A DNA stretch of 7,144 nucleotides from an uncultured Clostridia bacterium. GTDB lineage: Bacteria > Bacillota > Clostridia > Christensenellales > Borkfalkiaceae. Below are positions 4,495 through 7,144 of the stretch, in pieces; position 1 is the first letter of the stretch; each line of letters starts with the position of its first letter. Location of the stretch: positions 1 to 7,144 of the forward strand of contig CANROI010000070.1 of the NCBI GenBank assembly GCA_947632165.1. The letters are read 5' to 3'. The translations under genes and the position numbers were made by a program. Below the pieces are notes generated by a model, which ran no database searches, was not told the DNA's origin, and saw only the letters and a list, made by a program, of their open reading frames with translations.

Positions 4495-6048
4495 ATGAAA
4501 ACACCTTATGCGATCATCATCATGGACGGCTACGGTCTCAGCCCCGAACACGAGGGCAACGCCATTTATATGGACGGCAGCAAGAACGTGACGGCGCTCC
4601 GCCGCGAATACCCCTCCGCGACCCTCGGCGCGAGCGGGCTCTCCGTCGGGCTCCCCGACGGGCAGATGGGCAACTCCGAAGTGGGGCACCTCAACATGGG
4701 CGCCGGGCGCATCGTCTATCAGGATCTCACCAAGATCACCAAGGCGATCGAAGACGGCGACTTCTTCTCCAATCCCGCCCTCATCAAGGCGATGGACAGC
4801 GCGAAGGAGCACGGAAAGCAGCTCCACCTCTGGGGGCTCCTCTCGGACGGCGGCGTGCATTCCCACATCACCCATCTCTTCGCCCTCCTCGAAATGGCGA
4901 AGAAGCGGGGCGTGCCCAAGACCTTCGTCCACGGCTTCATGGACGGCAGAGACGTCTCCCCCACCTCGGGCGTCGAATATGTGAAGGAGCTCCTCGCCTT
5001 CATGCAAAAACTCGGCTACGGGACCTTGGCCTCCCTCTCGGGCAGATACTACTCGATGGACCGCGACAACAACTGGGACCGCGAAGAGAAGTCCTACGAT
5101 ATGCTCACCCTCGGCACGGGGATCCACGCCGAGGACCCCGTCAAGGCGCTCGAAGCAAGCTATGCGGGCGGCGTGACGGATGAGTTCGTCCTCCCCACCA
5201 ACATCTGTAAGGACGGCAAGCCTTTGGCGCTCGTCGAGGAGGGAGACAGCATCATCTTCTTCAACTTCCGCCCCGACCGCGCAAGGCAGATCACCCGCGC
5301 ATTCACGCAGGACCCCTTCGTCGTTCCCAAGGGCACGGCGTTCGAGAGAAAGACGGGCTTTTTGCACCCCGTTTACGTCTGCTTCACCGTGTATGACGCC
5401 GAATACAAGAATGTGGAGATCGCCTTCCCGAAGCAGAGCCTCGAAAACACCCTCGGCGAATATCTTGCCAAGATGGGCAAAAAGCAGCTGCGCATCGCGG
5501 AGACCGAAAAATACGCGCACGTCACCTTCTTCTTCAACGGCGGCGTGGAAAAGCCCAACGAGAACGAGGTGCGCGTGCTCATCAACTCGCCGAAGGTGGC
5601 GACCTACGACCTGCAGCCCGAAATGTCCGCGCCCGAAGTCACCGAGCGCGCCCTCAAAGAGCTTTCAAGCGGCGAATACGACGCGATGATCTTAAATTTT
5701 GCGAACTGCGACATGGTCGGACACACGGGGGTCATTCCCGCGGCGGTCAAGGCGGTGCACACGGTGGACGAATGCGTGAAGAAGGTCGTCGACAAGATCC
5801 TCTCGATGGGCGGGAGCGTGCTGCTCACCGCCGATCATGGCAATGCCGACAGGATGCTCGATTGCGACGGCTCCCCCTTCACGGCGCACACGACGAACCC
5901 CGTGCCCGTCGTGCTCATCTCCGAGAAGTATAAGCATGTCACGCTGAGGAAGGACGGCATCCTCGCCGACCTCGCGCCCACCCTGCTCGAGGTGATGGGA
6001 CTTCCCATCCCGCCCGAAATGACGGGCAAAAGCCTCATCGAACGGTAA
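4495..6048 (+). CDS. gpmI: 2,3-bisphosphoglycerate-independent phosphoglycerate mutase
   Basis: This enzyme converts 3-phosphoglycerate to 2-phosphoglycerate by transferring the phosphate through an active-site serine, using Mn2+. It belongs to the alkaline phosphatase superfamily and is unrelated to the cofactor-dependent GpmA. The 517-residue length is typical. Visible residues are D11 in IIMDGYG, the phosphorylated S61 in GQMGNSEVGHLNMGAGR, H122 in SDGGVHSH, the segments FMDGRDVSPTSG and GRYYSMDRDNNWDR, and FNFRPDRARQ. The metal ligands are D406 and H410 in NCDMVGH, D447 and H448 in TADHGNAD, and H465 in TAHTTNP. All catalytic positions are intact. The start ATG follows GAGG (4484-4487) at 7 nt. 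The protein ends at TAA after GKSLIER, a normal end for the family. It is third in the glycolytic cluster pgk-tpiA-gpmI; eno is not in view. Confidence 0.98.
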   Translation: MKTPYAIIIMDGYGLSPEHEGNAIYMDGSKNVTALRREYPSATLGASGLSVGLPDGQMGNSEVGHLNMGAGRIVYQDLTKITKAIEDGDFFSNPALIKAMDSAKEHGKQLHLWGLLSDGGVHSHITHLFALLEMAKKRGVPKTFVHGFMDGRDVSPTSGVEYVKELLAFMQKLGYGTLASLSGRYYSMDRDNNWDREEKSYDMLTLGTGIHAEDPVKALEASYAGGVTDEFVLPTNICKDGKPLALVEEGDSIIFFNFRPDRARQITRAFTQDPFVVPKGTAFERKTGFLHPVYVCFTVYDAEYKNVEIAFPKQSLENTLGEYLAKMGKKQLRIAETEKYAHVTFFFNGGVEKPNENEVRVLINSPKVATYDLQPEMSAPEVTERALKELSSGEYDAMILNFANCDMVGHTGVIPAAVKAVHTVDECVKKVVDKILSMGGSVLLTADHGNADRMLDCDGSPFTAHTTNPVPVVLISEKYKHVTLRKDGILADLAPTLLEVMGLPIPPEMTGKSLIER

Positions 6049-6096
6049 AGCCAAGCCGCCGAACAGCGCGAACAGGCCGCAGAACAGGCCGCCTGA
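6049..6096 (+). other. In-frame repeat tail directly after the gpmI stop
   Basis: After the gpmI TAA the same frame stays open for 15 codons, reading SQAAEQREQAAEQAA, before TGA at 6094-6096. GAACAG occurs three times (6061-6066, 6070-6075, 6082-6087), and GAACAGGCCGC occurs twice. No start codon or ribosome binding site opens this stretch, so it is not a separate gene. It may be a decayed C-terminal extension or a simple-sequence expansion. Confidence 0.4.
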
Positions 6097-6134
6097 TAAC
6101 CGCGCAGTCTGATCCGAAATCACACAAAATACAA

Positions 6135-6168
6135 GGGCGCCCGACCGCGAAACCGCGGTCGGGCGCCC
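6135..6168. terminator. 15-bp hairpin between convergent gpmI and the ABC permease, probable shared terminator
   Basis: GGGCGCCCGACCGCG (6135-6149) and CGCGGTCGGGCGCCC (6154-6168) pair perfectly around the tetraloop AAAC. The gpmI stop is 86 nt upstream and the permease stop is 20 nt away on the other side. On the minus strand the stem is followed by TTGTATTTTGTGTG, a U-rich tail, so it best suits the permease gene. On the plus strand the tail is only CTTATCTC. Confidence 0.75.
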
Positions 6169-6188
6169 CTTATCTCATCAAAAATCTA

Positions 6189-7144
6189 TTACTTCTTCTT
6201 TTTGCCGATACCGAGCACCTCGGCAAGCTGCTTGCCCACGCCGATGTTGAGGGCGAGAAAGAGGAAGATGAACCCCGCATTGACGACCGCCTGCCACTGC
6301 GGCGTGACGGTGAGCCCGAAGAAGGTGAGGTTGTACCCGAAGTTGTTCTCGACGACGGACAGAAGCGCCGAAGCGTCGAGCCCGAGCCCATTCAAGTAGG
6401 CGGTCAGCTCTTTGAAGGGAGTTGCCATAAAGGCGTAGCGCATGAGCGCGCACCCGTGCGTGCCCGGAATGAACATGCACACGTTCTCCACCCAGCGCAT
6501 CCCCTCGGGCAGCATGCCGAAGGGCATATAGGCGCCGATGAGGAAGCCGATTGCCGTTGAAAAGACCGCCACGATGCTCGCCATCGTCGCCTCTTTTTTG
6601 ACGAACGAGGAAATGAACACGGTGAGGAGGGTCGCCGCGACCGTCGTATAGAAGAGGACGGCGAACACGGTGAGCACATCCGCAAAGGTGAGCATGAACT
6701 CCCCCCTCAGCGCCAAATAGAGGGCGCAGATGATCAGAAAGATCGCGCAGATGACGACGGTCACGATGAAGTTGAAGAGGAAATAACTGCCGATGAGCAC
6801 GCTCCGCGGAATGGGCGAAGAGGCAAAGTCGCGGTTGACGCCGTTTTGCTTATCCTCGACAAAGACGTTGTTCGTCTGAAGAGAGACGGTGATGACCGAG
6901 ATCGCCGTGATCCCCGAGAGCATCCACGAATCGACGAGCGCGCCGAGGTATTTGGAAAGTTCGGCGGTGAGTTCGATTTCCGCGGGCAGACTGCTCCGTA
7001 TCATGCCGAGCTCGAGCTCGCGCAGAAAGAAGATGTACACCACGAAGATGATGACGGGCACGAGCAGGGTATAGAGCATGCGGATCTTGTTCTTGAAAAA
7101 GACGAGAAGATGCCGCCGCGTGAGTTGGAAAAAGAGATCGAAGC
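6189..7144 (-). CDS. ABC-2 type transporter permease, C-terminal part (start lies outside the window)
   Basis: This is the membrane subunit of an ABC transporter, which works with a separate ATPase to export a substrate that cannot be named from sequence. Counting from the internal Met at 7079-7077, hydrophobic segments lie near residues 1-19, 52-69, 97-124, 132-158, 165-186 and 262-283, the six-helix layout of ABC-2 permeases. The segment GFLIGAYMPFGMLPEG and the following FIPGTHGCALMRYAF (178-217) fit the ABC-2 signature before the last helix. The protein ends in GKKKK. The frame is open without a stop from 7079 to the window edge, reading FDLFFQLTRRHLLVFFKNKIR, a typical cytosolic N-terminus of this family. 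The Met at 7079 is therefore internal and the gene is partial. An ATPase partner would be expected beyond the edge. Substrate candidates such as drugs, lipids or polysaccharides are open. Confidence 0.88.
   Translation of the reverse strand, partial: FDLFFQLTRRHLLVFFKNKIRMLYTLLVPVIIFVVYIFFLRELELGMIRSSLPAEIELTAELSKYLGALVDSWMLSGITAISVITVSLQTNNVFVEDKQNGVNRDFASSPIPRSVLIGSYFLFNFIVTVVICAIFLIICALYLALRGEFMLTFADVLTVFAVLFYTTVAATLLTVFISSFVKKEATMASIVAVFSTAIGFLIGAYMPFGMLPEGMRWVENVCMFIPGTHGCALMRYAFMATPFKELTAYLNGLGLDASALLSVVENNFGYNLTFFGLTVTPQWQAVVNAGFIFLFLALNIGVGKQLAEVLGIGKKKK

Noticed and set aside
4492..5520. 342-codon minus-strand open frame antisense to gpmI
   Set aside because: It mirrors gpmI codon periodicity and has no recognisable domain. 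The plus-strand gene has every catalytic residue.
1..7144. A defence system, CRISPR array, prophage or biosynthetic cluster
   Set aside because: All confidently coding stretches are housekeeping genes plus one partial ABC permease. There are no regularly spaced direct repeats and no transposase, nuclease or synthase motifs.

Overview
The window looks like chromosomal core DNA from a fairly GC-rich member of the Clostridia (Firmicutes), possibly an uncultured gut lineage. This rests on strong AGGAGG-type ribosome binding sites, TTGACA/TATAAT-type promoters with 17-nt spacers, clostridial-looking ribosomal proteins and a cofactor-independent phosphoglycerate mutase. The genus cannot be fixed by eye. 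I see no CRISPR array, tRNA, rRNA, transposase, phage gene or defence gene.

Left part, minus strand (1-1500): the 'str' operon runs leftward as rpsL (S12), rpsG (S7) and fusA (EF-G, cut by the left edge). It is driven by a strong sigma-A-type promoter at 1467-1495. The operon has a leader of about 115 nt that can fold. The rpsL-rpsG spacer is 223 nt and rich in hairpins. The rpsG-fusA junction is only 18 nt long.

Middle, plus strand (1560-6170): three glycolysis genes, pgk, tpiA and gpmI, follow a promoter divergent from that of rpsL. They are well separated. pgk and gpmI each have a good promoter of their own, and tpiA has a weaker candidate. The pgk-tpiA gap is 601 nt, has no credible gene, and is filled with stacked inverted repeats resembling dispersed intergenic elements. 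Hairpins follow tpiA and gpmI.

Right end, minus strand (6189-7144): the 3' part of an ABC-2 type transporter permease converges on gpmI. Its reading frame stays open to the window edge, so its true start lies outside.

The products are housekeeping: ribosome and elongation factor on one side, lower glycolysis (1,3-bisphosphoglycerate to 3-phosphoglycerate, triose phosphate interconversion, 3-PG to 2-PG) on the other. The points most worth a second look are the palindrome-rich pgk-tpiA spacer, short sequences shared between the rpsL and rpsG leaders, and a Lys/Ala-rich insertion in PGK next to an Arg-to-Lys change at a substrate-binding position. I found no convincing new multi-gene system.
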